This document shows, piece after piece, positions 46,763 to 56,069 of a stretch of DNA of 64,000 nucleotides; position 1 is the first letter of the stretch; each line of letters starts with the position of its first letter. The notes beneath the pieces were generated by a model. The model ran no database searches. It saw only the letters and a list, made by a program, of their open reading frames with translations, and was not told where the DNA came from. The translations under genes and the position numbers were made by a program. The DNA comes from Candidatus Melainabacteria bacterium (GTDB lineage: Bacteria > Cyanobacteriota > Vampirovibrionia > Obscuribacterales > Obscuribacteraceae), in the NCBI GenBank assembly GCA_017307165.1, contig JAFKGK010000012.1:29188-93187 (forward strand), written 5' to 3'.

Positions 46763-47500
46763 ATGAAAAACCATGCCTTCCAAGCATTGTGCTTTGCCTT
46801 GCGTCGCTGGATCATCTGGCCCCTGCGCAAGCCCTGCCACATCGTCCTCTTAGGCGGTCCCGGAGCCGGCAAAGGCACCATCGCCTCGCAACTCTCGCCG
46901 ATGCTGGGACTTCCGCACATCTCCACCGGCGCGCTCATCCGCCAGGAAATCGCACTCCAGACGCCGCTCGGACTCTCGCTCAAGGAACGGATCGCCAATG
47001 GCGGGCTGGCACCGGACGATGATGTCTTTGACCTGCTAGTCAAGGCTCTAAAATCGATCCCGGCCGGTCACGGTGCGATCCTCGACGGATTTCCACGAAC
47101 TCTCGCTCAGGCGCAGAGACTCGAACAAAAGTTAGAATCCTGGGGCATCGGCTTGCAATCCGTGATCTGGATAGAGCTTGCAGAGCCCGATCTAATCGAG
47201 CGCTTGAGCCTGAGACGCACCTGCACCAACAAAGACTGCGGGCGCAGCTATCACCTCAAGTTTGACCCTCCCTGTGTCGAATCGGTCTGCGATGCTTGCG
47301 GACACGCTCTCGCACAGCGCTCTGACGACCATCCCGACGCGATCTCCAATCGTCTCGCTCTGTATAAGACCGAGTCCATGCCGATCCGTCAGTTTTACCA
47401 GGCTCCTGATAAAGAGGGGCTTGTGTCTTTCTTGCAGCCCACCAATGCCAACACCAAGCAAGAGGTGCTGGCAATGGTCCTGTCCGCTCTTTCCAAATAG
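46763..47500 (+). CDS. adk: Adenylate kinase with zinc-binding lid and N-terminal extension
   Basis: 245 residues. P-loop GGPGAGKGT (31-39), AMP site around STGALIR, DGFPRT (108-113), and a lid with Cys154, 159, 171, 176 and 179, enough for a zinc site of four. The first 25 residues (RRWIIWPLRKPC) are an amphipathic extension absent from standard enzymes. It balances ATP, ADP and AMP. The ClpP-like gene begins 8 bases after its stop. Confidence 0.93.
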   Translation: MKNHAFQALCFALRRWIIWPLRKPCHIVLLGGPGAGKGTIASQLSPMLGLPHISTGALIRQEIALQTPLGLSLKERIANGGLAPDDDVFDLLVKALKSIPAGHGAILDGFPRTLAQAQRLEQKLESWGIGLQSVIWIELAEPDLIERLSLRRTCTNKDCGRSYHLKFDPPCVESVCDACGHALAQRSDDHPDAISNRLALYKTESMPIRQFYQAPDKEGLVSFLQPTNANTKQEVLAMVLSALSK

Positions 47501-47508
47501 GCCAAGCC

Positions 47509-48375
47509 ATGGATAACAATGATAAAAACCTCCCCCAATCTCCCGCTCCTGCAGTTACTACCCCTGCCACGAGCAACCTAGACGCACAACTCAAGGCTCT
47601 TCAGCTCGAAGAAGCCCAGCTGCGCGTCGAAAAGGCACGCAACGCCAAAGGCCATGAAGCCCGCGAAAACGAGCTCAAGCTGCGGCAACTCGAAGCTCAG
47701 GTACGCGCCGCCGAACTCGATGTCGCCAAGCGTGAACGAGAAGCCGAGCGCGAAAAAGCCAGCCACGACGAACACATGGTCTACACCCTCTGGGACGCGG
47801 TCACCACCGATACCATGAAGGCCGCCATGACCGATCTGGGTCGCTGGAGCCGCAGGTTTCCGGGCAAGCCTCTGACTCTGATGCTCAACTCTCCTGGTGG
47901 CGCAGTCGTGCACGGTCTCGCCCTCTACGACTTTGTCCTCAAGCTGCGCGCCGATGGTCACCATGTGACCGTCATCGTTCTCGGCCAGGCAGCGTCGATG
48001 GGCGGCATCCTGCTCCAGGCCGGCGATAAACGCATTGTCGGTGCCAATTCGAGGGTCCTCATCCATGAGGTCTCTGCTGGCACGCAGGGCAATATCCAGT
48101 CGATGAGCGACGCGGTCATCGAATCGCAAAATCTCTGGAGCCGCCTGGTGCGTCTGCTTGCTCGCCGCAGTTCGCTGAGCGAGGCCCAGATCAGGTCTCG
48201 CGCCCTTCGCAAGGACTGGTGGCTCGATGCGCATGAGACAGTCGCTCTCGGCTTTGCCGACGAACTGCTCGCCACTCCCGACTTGCCGGAGACCATCGCT
48301 CCCAAGGCCCAGGTCTCAGCACTGCCGAGCCGAAGCCGTCGCCGTCGCAACAAAAAGAACAAACAAAACCAGTAA
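47509..48375 (+). CDS. ClpP-like serine protease with N-terminal coiled coil
   Basis: 288 residues. Residues 25-88 are a charged, heptad-like helix (KLRQLEAQVRAAELDVAKRE). The ClpP/crotonase core follows: LNSPGG (126-131), GQAASMGG with Ser163, LIHEVS with His186 and RKDWWLD with Asp236, so the catalytic triad is intact. The last 20 residues are Arg/Lys-rich. It resembles the TepA/ClpP-like branch rather than standard ClpP; no Clp ATPase gene is nearby. It follows adk by 8 bases and ends in a terminator. Confidence 0.9.
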   Translation: MDNNDKNLPQSPAPAVTTPATSNLDAQLKALQLEEAQLRVEKARNAKGHEARENELKLRQLEAQVRAAELDVAKREREAEREKASHDEHMVYTLWDAVTTDTMKAAMTDLGRWSRRFPGKPLTLMLNSPGGAVVHGLALYDFVLKLRADGHHVTVIVLGQAASMGGILLQAGDKRIVGANSRVLIHEVSAGTQGNIQSMSDAVIESQNLWSRLVRLLARRSSLSEAQIRSRALRKDWWLDAHETVALGFADELLATPDLPETIAPKAQVSALPSRSRRRRNKKNKQNQ

Positions 48376-48388
48376 TGGTTTTGCACTC

Positions 48389-48434
48389 AAAGCCGGAATC
48401 TAGACCATTGTCGTCTATTTTCCGGCTTTTTTTG
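48389..48434 (+). terminator. Intrinsic terminator after adk-ClpP-like
   Basis: A 10-bp AAAGCCGGAA/TTCCGGCTTT stem, then a run of T. Confidence 0.9.
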
Positions 48435-48562
48435 CCAGGCGCTATGCCGCTGTATAGTAAGATCGGCAAACAATACGCGACTGGAAAGCCTCTTACAAAC
48501 CTTATATCCTAGAATAATCCCGGGCCAGGCATTATGGCCCAGCCCAAAATCAACAGAGACAA

Positions 48563-49888
48563 ATGCGCGAGCACCAGATCAATATCAATCTCAAAGCACA
48601 GCAATTTGAAGAATTGCAGAGATTAGCGCGAGAACAAGGTTTCAAATCAGTAGCTGCCTATATCAAGATGAAAATCATCGACTTGATGCTCGGTGCCGAG
48701 CAAGGCGACGGCGATGAAAAAACAGGCCAGACCACGTCCCGCTCAATGCAGCGCCAGGCTGTTTCGCTAGACCAGGCCACTATATCCGAGGTAGAGCGTA
48801 TCCACTTTGAGCTTCGCGGTTTTGTCAGAGAGCTTGCAGCTCAGGCTCAGAGTCAGATCAGCGAACCGCCCCGCTCCACCAATCTGCTCGATCCTGCCGG
48901 CAATAGTGGCATTAGCGAAATACCCGCTCCCGGCCAGGATTTTACTGCTGGCAATGCTACAAACATAGACCAGGAACAAGACGATCCATTTGCCCTGCCT
49001 CAAGACGAACCCGGTCAGGCCTTTTCCCTTTTTTCCAACAGCATGTCCAGCGATGATTTTGCCGATCAGCCTCCACTAGATGCGGCCAGTAGCCCGCAAG
49101 TCCTGCCATCTGGCAATCTCGGGGGATTTGGCTTTGGTCTGGGCACATTCTGGGGCGGTAACCGCAACAATTTTTTGGCACAAGACAAATTGGGCTCTTA
49201 TCGCGAGATCCTGGACGATCTTGAGGAGATGGCGGATCGGGCCTTTGCTATTAGTCCGCGTCTTGGTGCTCTGGATGAAATAGCAGAAAAAAACGAAGAA
49301 AGCGGTGCGGTCCAGAATGAAACCGAAGACAGTACTGATGGCAAAGATTTGCCAGTGTTTGTCGAACCAATTGTGCCGGATCAGCTGCCTGATTATGATG
49401 GCATGGACGTTTCGCTAAAAGTCGAAGATGCCATCTCCAGTGGTACCTTCCCTGCACTTTCGGATGACGAGTACTACGAAGAATCCGATACTCCCACCTA
49501 TGTGCCCCCCAAAGCCCCTGTCCCACCCAAGCCGAGCCCCGAAGAACTCGCACGTATCGAAGCAGCCAAGATCGAAATGGCCAAGCTCGAGCTAAAGATC
49601 AAGACTCCGCAGATGGTGGACGAGCTCTTGAGTGACTTATTGGATGAGAGCCTCATCAAACTGGCATCTATAAAAGAAGAAATAAAAGAGCCGGAACCAG
49701 AGGCCATACAAGAACAAGAACTAGAAGAAGTAGAAGAAAACAAAGAAGAAGAAGTCCAAGAAAAAACCACCGGCCCTCTTCCTGCCATCCCACCCTCTCC
49801 TGGGGCTGCTGCATCAGAGCATGATATTTCTCCCACCAATCCCACGGGAATGAGTGGTGGTCTTCCCCCACGAAAGCGCCGAACATGA
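48563..49888 (+). CDS. RHH-like protein with long acidic region, unknown
   Basis: 441 residues. Residues 5-45 (INLKAQQFEELQRLAREQG then SVAAYIKMKI) look like a ribbon-helix-helix DNA-binding unit of CopG/Arc type: a short strand followed by two helices. From about 100 on, the protein is acidic and low in complexity, with Glu/Asp/Pro runs and a late block of EE-EVEENKEEEV. The C-terminus ends in a basic RKRRT. Weak ribosome site. It follows the ClpP-like gene's terminator, so it is probably its own transcript. Function unknown. Confidence 0.75.
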   Translation: MREHQININLKAQQFEELQRLAREQGFKSVAAYIKMKIIDLMLGAEQGDGDEKTGQTTSRSMQRQAVSLDQATISEVERIHFELRGFVRELAAQAQSQISEPPRSTNLLDPAGNSGISEIPAPGQDFTAGNATNIDQEQDDPFALPQDEPGQAFSLFSNSMSSDDFADQPPLDAASSPQVLPSGNLGGFGFGLGTFWGGNRNNFLAQDKLGSYREILDDLEEMADRAFAISPRLGALDEIAEKNEESGAVQNETEDSTDGKDLPVFVEPIVPDQLPDYDGMDVSLKVEDAISSGTFPALSDDEYYEESDTPTYVPPKAPVPPKPSPEELARIEAAKIEMAKLELKIKTPQMVDELLSDLLDESLIKLASIKEEIKEPEPEAIQEQELEEVEENKEEEVQEKTTGPLPAIPPSPGAAASEHDISPTNPTGMSGGLPPRKRRT

Positions 49889-49981
49889 GAGGCGTTCAAT
49901 TGACCCGCTATCCATCTGGCCATAACATGTCAAGAAAACCAATAGGCGTGGTATATACAAAAAACTGACAGGTATCGTGAA

Positions 49982-50365
49982 ATGGCCTCACCCCACAACG
50001 AAAACTTTGAATCAAAAAAACCCGAGCTCGAAAAAGACGTCATCGATGTCGGCGAAAAGCTCTTGAGCGATGCTCAGGGTGTCAGCAAGGGTCCAAAACT
50101 CGATCTGAGCATCGAAGACCCCAAGTATCATGACCTATTTAATGCCGTGCTGCAGGACGGCAACTTCAACTCGATCGGACAAGAAAGAGCCGCGCAATTG
50201 ATGCAGCAAAGGATCGAGGATCAGACCAAAAATCTCAAAGACTGGTCACCAGAGCAAATCTTTGCCGCAATGGGCAACAATTCGGTTTTGATGACCAGCC
50301 TTATGAAACGCAATCAGGCGATTTTGACTCAGACCAAAGAGCTGCAATTTTCGCAGATGGCCTGA
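49982..50365 (+). CDS. Small alpha-helical protein, unknown
   Basis: 127 residues, AGGT eight bases before the ATG. Charged and helical with no membrane segment; the centre carries DPKYHDLFNAVLQDG and the end KRNQAILTQTKELQ. It follows the RHH-like gene by 93 bases and may share its transcript. It converges on the ATPase gene with 5 bases between stops. Confidence 0.7.
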   Translation: MASPHNENFESKKPELEKDVIDVGEKLLSDAQGVSKGPKLDLSIEDPKYHDLFNAVLQDGNFNSIGQERAAQLMQQRIEDQTKNLKDWSPEQIFAAMGNNSVLMTSLMKRNQAILTQTKELQFSQMA

Positions 50366-50370
50366 TCCAT

Positions 50371-51972
50371 CTAGATGTAGCCCAGGTTTTTCTGAGCGCC
50401 TGCTGGCGGCAATATGCGCAGTCGACGATTGGGTTCGTCGCCGACGCTACGGCTGCTCAAGTTAAACCTCTCCACTAGTTGATGCTGCAGCCTCCTTATA
50501 TAGGCTTTGCGAGGGCTGAGCTCGAGCGGTTCGAGCCGATCCATCACCTTGCCTATGGCTTGTCTGGCCTCTTCGAGGGCGACTTCAGTCTCGTCGATAT
50601 CGCCTTCGATATCAACCGATCCGATCGTGCTTTCTTCGAGGTGTAGAGCCTCGCGCAGAGCTTTTTGGATCTGCGGGAGATTGTTTGATTTGACTACGTA
50701 GACAGGCACGCCCTGCGCCTCGGCCAGCGAAAATATCTTGGCACCGGCTCGCGCATAACTACGCAAAGCAAGTATCGCGTCGGCTTCATCAATGCCTTTG
50801 ACGACTTCGACTGGCAATTGGAGAGTTTTGACTACGCGCTCTAGCAGTCCCTTGCTCACCGCATAGGGATAGACCTTGAGATGGGTCTCCTTGGGAGAGG
50901 CCCAATCGCTGGCAAATGGCTCCAGGCCTTCGATCATCGAGACAGTAACGGCAGGCTCTTGCTTTTGTACCACAGCAAAATCACCAGTGCTTTCGTCACG
51001 ACGTCTGATCTCAGGATGTATCTGCCAACCGCGCAGCAATTGATCCACGGCTTCGGCGACGTTGCGATGCACTGCGAGGTTTTGGCGATCGAGAATCTCG
51101 ACGCAAATATCAAAGGTCGGCTCAGCAGCACGTTCCAGCACTGTCTTTTGGGTGCCGCGACGACGGGCTTCGTCATCACCGAGAGTGACGGTCTGGATAC
51201 CACCAACCAGGTCGACCAGGGTCGGGTTTTTGAGGAGATTGTCGAGGGCGCTACCATGGGCGGTGCCGATCAGCATTACACCACGTTCGGCGATGGTACG
51301 AGCAGCCTGGGCTTCTTGCTCTGTACCGATCTCGTCGATGACGATGACTTCGGGCGTGTGGTTTTCGACAGCTTCGATCATCACGTTGTGCTGCTCCTCG
51401 GGACGCGGCACTTGCATGCGTCGAGCACGACCGATCGCTGGGTGGGGCACGTCACCGTCACCGGCGATTTCGTTACTGGTATCGATTACGATGACCCGCT
51501 TGGACAATTCGTCGGCCAAAACGCGCGCCATCTCTCTCAGTTTGGTAGTCTTGCCCACACCTGGAGGGCCAAGAAAGAGTATTGATTTGCCAGACTCCAC
51601 GAGGTCGCGAATGACTTCGATAGTACCGGATATGGCGCGGCCGATACGACAGGTGAGACCGATGATCTTGCCAGAACGATTGCGCAGGGCGGAAATACGG
51701 TGCAGAGTGCGCTCGATGCCGGCGCGATTGTCGCCAGAAAACTGACCTACCTTGCTAATGGCGGCCTCGAGGTCGGCGGCGGTGATGGGATTGTCGGAAA
51801 GGTAGACAGTGTGCTTGTCTAGATAACGGGCTTCAGGTAGTCGACCGAGATCCATGACGATCTCGTACAGACCGTTTGTATCGCGTTCGACGACACGAGC
51901 GAGAGGCGCAGGCAAGATGTCGAGCAGGGTGGAGAGATCATCGGCGGGCGCGATTACATCCATTTTCATCAT
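50371..51972 (-). CDS. Ycf45-like R3H/AAA ATPase
   Basis: 533 residues. Walker A GPPGVGKT (135-142), Walker B VIVIDEIG (209-216), and a C-terminal R3H-type motif (R-R-L-Q-H and following) near 490-520 that binds single-stranded nucleic acid. This arrangement is that of the cyanobacterial and plastid Ycf45 ATPase family, and similar proteins occur in clostridia and actinobacteria (SpoIIIAA-like). It lies at the 3' side of the PLP decarboxylase, sharing one base (TAATG), so the pair is translationally coupled. Function unknown. Confidence 0.9.
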   Translation of the reverse strand: MMKMDVIAPADDLSTLLDILPAPLARVVERDTNGLYEIVMDLGRLPEARYLDKHTVYLSDNPITAADLEAAISKVGQFSGDNRAGIERTLHRISALRNRSGKIIGLTCRIGRAISGTIEVIRDLVESGKSILFLGPPGVGKTTKLREMARVLADELSKRVIVIDTSNEIAGDGDVPHPAIGRARRMQVPRPEEQHNVMIEAVENHTPEVIVIDEIGTEQEAQAARTIAERGVMLIGTAHGSALDNLLKNPTLVDLVGGIQTVTLGDDEARRRGTQKTVLERAAEPTFDICVEILDRQNLAVHRNVAEAVDQLLRGWQIHPEIRRRDESTGDFAVVQKQEPAVTVSMIEGLEPFASDWASPKETHLKVYPYAVSKGLLERVVKTLQLPVEVVKGIDEADAILALRSYARAGAKIFSLAEAQGVPVYVVKSNNLPQIQKALREALHLEESTIGSVDIEGDIDETEVALEEARQAIGKVMDRLEPLELSPRKAYIRRLQHQLVERFNLSSRSVGDEPNRRLRILPPAGAQKNLGYI

Positions 51973-53459
51973 TACTCCAATGTGTCGGCTACCACTAAAA
52001 ACTGCTTCCTATCGGCCTTCGATAGCACCTCCTCATCGATAATCTGACCGGGAACTAGCAGGGGGATGCCCGGGGGGCATTGGCAAATCAATTGGGCGCT
52101 TGTACGTCCAAGCGCATCGGCAGCGTCTATCTGAGCGGTTGGAGAGCGCCAGGCATCGGCGCAAGACCTGACGATACGACGCCGTGCGGGCAGAGGATAG
52201 TGAGCTCTTTGCTTGGAGGAGGACAAAAATGAAAACGAGCCGCTCGAGCTTTTACCGAGCTCATCGAGCACGTCGATCAGATAATCGATATCGTCCTCGT
52301 TGCTGCCAGTACCGAGCATGAGCAAGAGGAGATCGCCACCAGCACCCATGAGGGCTTCGGCAAAAATACCAGCTCCCTCGAGATATGCCTGTATTTCTCT
52401 CATGGAAAAGCTGCAGCCGGCAGCCGGGGCCAGAAGGATGTGTGCCTGAGAAACACAAAGAGGATGCGCGACCAGGTCTATCAATTTGTTGTGGCTTAGA
52501 CCTTGCTGCAGGCGAGCACGCAAAAGAGCGAGCCTCTCCACGAGGGCCTGGTCGTGGGTGCGCACGGCCAACTCGATGGATGCCATCAATAGATAGCTGG
52601 GGCTAGTCGAAGTAAACATCGAAAGACTGGAACGTACGCATTCCAGATCCAGCTCCGGCCACTGGCAATGAGAACCGATATGCAGGAGCCCTGTCTGCGT
52701 GAGACCAGGCAAGACTTTGTGCAAGCTATGCGCAACGAGATCGGCACCAGCAGCAATGGCACCACCATCAACTATTTGAGCTCCATGAGCTTCGTCGACA
52801 AAGAGTATAAGTCCCTGCTCGCGGCAATAGGAGGAAAGATCGGCAATATCGCTACCAAACCCTTGATAGGTAGGCGAGGTAATCATGACCAGCACTCTGT
52901 CGCCCGGTACGCTCGGTCCTGACGATGAGCAAACCTCATCATAGGCACTAGCTAGAGCTGCGCGATCGACATCGAGCCAAATACCAAGGTCTTCGTCCCA
53001 ATTTGGATTGGCCCAGGTGATGTCGAGATCCATAAGGATGGCGGCTTCTAATGCACTCTTGTGTGCATTTTGCGGCATGATCACGCGGCGGGCGTTGAGC
53101 GCATGGTGAGAGCGGCAAGCCCAGAGGCCGGCTTTAATCGCAGCCGATGCGCCATTGACGGATATGAGAGATGAGCGTGAACCCCAGACTTTGCTGGCCC
53201 GATTCTCGAGATCGGCAATGATGCCAGAGGGTTCGGCCCATTCATCGAGTCCGGCCAACTCAGTGAGATCTTGCTCTAAAGGCAGGGTGCGCTTTTCGTT
53301 AAAACTGAGGCGGCCCTTATGGCCGGGAGTATGGAAAGAAGCTTTTTCTCTATATATATGGTTTTGGAGCGCACCTGCAAACGACGAGCTATGCGCTTGC
53401 TGAATAAGGTCTGGATGATCGTTTTGTTTTTTTGATCTGGTCAAGGATTCGAGCACCAC
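51972..53459 (-). CDS. Orn/Lys/Arg decarboxylase-family PLP enzyme
   Basis: About 495 residues. FHTPGHKGR near 45 in the shorter form, ITSPTYQGF, FVDEAHGAQ with the PLP Asp and His, and the Schiff-base Lys in HSLHKVLPG. This is the short bacterial/cyanobacterial group of the Orn/Lys/Arg decarboxylase major domain. The frame is open to a GTG at 53582, but the likely -10 box (53528-53533) lies inside it, so a GTG at 53459 or TTG at 53444 is more plausible. It is coupled to the ATPase gene. Confidence 0.85.
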   Translation of the reverse strand: MVLESLTRSKKQNDHPDLIQQAHSSSFAGALQNHIYREKASFHTPGHKGRLSFNEKRTLPLEQDLTELAGLDEWAEPSGIIADLENRASKVWGSRSSLISVNGASAAIKAGLWACRSHHALNARRVIMPQNAHKSALEAAILMDLDITWANPNWDEDLGIWLDVDRAALASAYDEVCSSSGPSVPGDRVLVMITSPTYQGFGSDIADLSSYCREQGLILFVDEAHGAQIVDGGAIAAGADLVAHSLHKVLPGLTQTGLLHIGSHCQWPELDLECVRSSLSMFTSTSPSYLLMASIELAVRTHDQALVERLALLRARLQQGLSHNKLIDLVAHPLCVSQAHILLAPAAGCSFSMREIQAYLEGAGIFAEALMGAGGDLLLLMLGTGSNEDDIDYLIDVLDELGKSSSGSFSFLSSSKQRAHYPLPARRRIVRSCADAWRSPTAQIDAADALGRTSAQLICQCPPGIPLLVPGQIIDEEVLSKADRKQFLVVADTLE

Positions 53460-53527
53460 AACATAAATGAGTGAAGGCTGTTCGCAGACCTTGGTTTCCT
53501 GAGCCGTTTTATCGTTACGGCAATTTA

Positions 53528-53533
53528 AGTATA
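53528..53533 (-). promoter_or_regulatory. Putative -10 box of the decarboxylase
   Basis: TATACT on the minus strand lies about 70 bases upstream of the preferred GTG and within the longer open frame, arguing against the longest start. Confidence 0.35.
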
Positions 53534-53713
53534 GCAGAAGGCAAGATGCCGAAAGTGAGTCAGAGACAGGTATTTTGGGCACCGGTCAGATATGCTTTGT
53601 GCTCCAGAACAGATCTGCGATCCGACCAGCTTTGACATTGATTAGCAAAATGCCACTAATTTTGAGAATTAATATGATGAATAATAGTATGACATGTTGT
53701 AGTAAACACCCTC

Positions 53714-53786
53714 AAAAATGAAAGACGACAGATCACGGTGAAGGCCGAGCATACGCTTCGACCTTCACCCCATCCATCGTCTTTCA
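53714..53786 (-). terminator. Intrinsic terminator overlapping the second patatin's stop
   Basis: On the minus strand a long two-part stem-loop: an outer GAAAGACGA/TCGTCTTTC stem and an inner GGTGAAGGTCGA/TCGGCCTTCACC stem with a U-G pair, then ATTTTTG. The stop codon itself is in the outer stem. Confidence 0.8.
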
Positions 53787-54743
53787 AGCATGTTGCCTCG
53801 CCAATCTGCTGAGATCGTCAAAGCCACAAGCAGCAAGCAGTTTGTGCTCGCCTTCAAGAATGCCGTTTGCAAACAACTCTTCGCATGCCGCGCGGAAGCC
53901 GGCAAAAAGGCCGAGCTTCTTTTGTTCGGGCGTCAGCGAAAAGCGCAGCGAGCTAAACTCGGGCACTTGAGGCACGATATTGATGTCTGCGATGCTGTTG
54001 CTCTGAGCCTCAACCAGGTTGGAGCCGGAGCACAAGAGGCGCCGCCCCAGTCGAGCGACCCAGTCGTCGCGTACCTCGACCTTGCCGATTGCGCGGCAGC
54101 GGACGATGGTATCGCTTTCGGCCAGAAAATGACGGCGCACCCAGTCGACCGGGCAACCGCCAAAGGGGCTCATGCCACCATCCCAGAGATACCGCCCCTT
54201 GTAATGAACGGCCTCCAGCAAACCAGGAATGGCACAAGTAGCACGAATGGCCAGGCCGATCGGAGCAGGCTCTTCGGAGATCTGCTCATAGCTGCCATCA
54301 AAGCCATACTCAAAGACCCCTTGCGAGGTAAAGAGCACGTGCGATTTGTCACTGACGGCCATGGTCCAAAAGTTTTCGGGCCATTCTTTGACGATGGAGT
54401 CGATCACTTGACCCAGACGATCGGTATGCAGAGCACCACGATGCATCCAGCGAGTAAAAAAGTGACGGGCCCGCGGACCAGGCTCCATCTCATCGACTCC
54501 ATCCGAGCTCGAGCGGAGCAGGTTGCGAAAATCGATGTCGAGAAGCCGATCGATCAGGTCGATGGGGCTGAGGCCGGCAGCCATAAAGAGTGCCGGGATG
54601 GAACCGCCGGAAACGCCACCGATGGTGGCCCAGTTTTGCAATCCCGAAAGACGCAAAGCTGTGACGGCGCCCATGCCAGTGAGAAAAGCCCGCGTACCGC
54701 CAGCTCCAATCACCAGATGCAATTTGCGAAAGTCGGTTTTCAT
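53784..54743 (-). CDS. Patatin-like phospholipase (second copy)
   Basis: 319 residues, ATG behind GGAGGA. GAGGTRAFLTGMGA (13-26), Ser45 in GVSGGS, and Asp in WDGG near 195 form the Ser-Asp dyad. It is only distantly related to the patatin at 23822. No signal peptide. It hydrolyses lipid acyl chains; the exact substrate is unknown. Single-gene transcript ending in a strong terminator. Confidence 0.92.
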   Translation of the reverse strand: MKTDFRKLHLVIGAGGTRAFLTGMGAVTALRLSGLQNWATIGGVSGGSIPALFMAAGLSPIDLIDRLLDIDFRNLLRSSSDGVDEMEPGPRARHFFTRWMHRGALHTDRLGQVIDSIVKEWPENFWTMAVSDKSHVLFTSQGVFEYGFDGSYEQISEEPAPIGLAIRATCAIPGLLEAVHYKGRYLWDGGMSPFGGCPVDWVRRHFLAESDTIVRCRAIGKVEVRDDWVARLGRRLLCSGSNLVEAQSNSIADINIVPQVPEFSSLRFSLTPEQKKLGLFAGFRAACEELFANGILEGEHKLLAACGFDDLSRLARQHA

Positions 54744-55183
54744 AGCATCCTCCTATATTGAAAGTGTTGGTCTAGGGGGCGTTGATCATGCGTCCTCCTT
54801 AAGAATCGAGGCCTTGGCCTCATTTGGTCGTGTTGCACCGGCCCAACAAAAATATTGGAAAAAGCGGCCAATGCTTTGCAGTCATTTAGTTTGTGGCTAT
54901 GGATCTCTCAAATCGAATGAAAATAGGTGATAACTAGTACTAATACTTATATCTTGGCAAAGTCAGGTTAAATCAGCCCTAAATCCATGATGCGAAAGGG
55001 TTTCGAAGGTCTCAAATCAGCAAAACAAATAGCGCAGGTTAGCGCTACGTTCATCACTCACTAATCCAACAATCAGCACAACTATAAAGCCTAATAATGC
55101 CTGACCACAAAAAAAAAGTCAGGAAGGCAAGCGCGAGCTTGCCTTCCGTCTAGGTTCAAGCAAGCGGGCGCTTGCCGATTAGC
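54744..55183. other. 440-base intergenic region
   Basis: Upstream of the patatin and downstream of the next minus-strand gene. A+T-rich; contains the terminator at 55109-55147 and no gene. Confidence 0.45.
55109..55147 (-). terminator. Intrinsic terminator
   Basis: A perfect 11-bp GGAAGGCAAGC/GCTTGCCTTCC stem with a 4-base loop, then TGAC and nine T on the minus strand. Confidence 0.93.
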
Positions 55184-55816
55184 TCAGCCAAATTTGGAAG
55201 CGAGTGCGGTCAGACGGTCAGCGACCTGGTTGTAGTCGACGCCACCGGAGAGATCGCCCTCGATTGCGCGCACACCATTACCGAGGTTTTTGGGATCCTG
55301 CCAGGAAATACCACTGATCCCGGCCAGCCGCTGGCGCAAACCGTTGTTGCCCTTGAACTGGCTATTGGACACTTCGCGGGTAGTGACCTTGACCGTACGA
55401 CCGGACTGATTGACGACGCATACGATCGATACGCGACGCCCATCAAAAACAGTGCCGCCCTGGCTGAGAGCGATAACTGCCGGCGACTGCGCCGAGGAGC
55501 GATGCGAAGGCATTACGCTTGCGCTTTTGGCACTCGCAGCGGCAGACCGTTTGGTCGTATTGACGGTGCCCTGGCGCGCGGTCTTGGCCTCGTCCATGCT
55601 CAGGCATTCCTGGGTAAACTGGAACATCGGCCGCGTGATGAGATAGCCCAGACCGGCGCCGACGAGCGCGATGCCGAGCAGATAGGTCAGGGTAAATTGG
55701 AGGTCGAAATGTTGCGACACCCAGGCACCGCCATACCAGGCAGCGACTGCAGCAAGACTGGTGGCAAGAGTATGCAGGACGCCCAGCTTGAGCTTCTGCC
55801 TCTGACATTTGTTCAT
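55184..55816 (-). CDS. Two-span membrane protein, unknown
   Basis: 210 residues, GGAGAG upstream of the ATG. Membrane helices near 12-30 and 42-62 form a short hairpin, followed by a Ser/Ala-rich linker and a 100-residue domain with a Gly-rich end (GISGISWQDPKNLGNGVRAI). No known motif. A 9-bp perfect hairpin lies just before the ribosome site. Confidence 0.75.
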   Translation of the reverse strand: MNKCQRQKLKLGVLHTLATSLAAVAAWYGGAWVSQHFDLQFTLTYLLGIALVGAGLGYLITRPMFQFTQECLSMDEAKTARQGTVNTTKRSAAASAKSASVMPSHRSSAQSPAVIALSQGGTVFDGRRVSIVCVVNQSGRTVKVTTREVSNSQFKGNNGLRQRLAGISGISWQDPKNLGNGVRAIEGDLSGGVDYNQVADRLTALASKFG

Positions 55817-55834
55817 GTTTCTCTCCGAGTTTAT

Positions 55835-55856
55835 TCAAAGTGCACAAGCACTTTGA
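55835..55856 (-). other. 5' leader hairpin before the two-span membrane gene
   Basis: TCAAAGTGC and GCACTTTGA form a perfect 9-bp stem with a 4-base loop, about 11 bases upstream of the GGAGAG site. It could modulate translation or mRNA stability. Confidence 0.4.
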
Positions 55857-56069
55857 GTTTGGATTTGGATGATGGGAGCTGAGGGACTTAAGAAGTTTGT
55901 CTAATAAGGAAAGCCGACGAAGAATGAAAAAAGGACCCATGCAAGCTAGCGCATAAGATGATGCGTTTCCAAGCCTGGAGGTGACCCCTGGGCTAAATTG
56001 CGCATAAACTGCCCCGCATCCCCTCGCGCAACTGCGCTAAAGAGTCCAACAGAGGCGGTTTTCAAGCGT

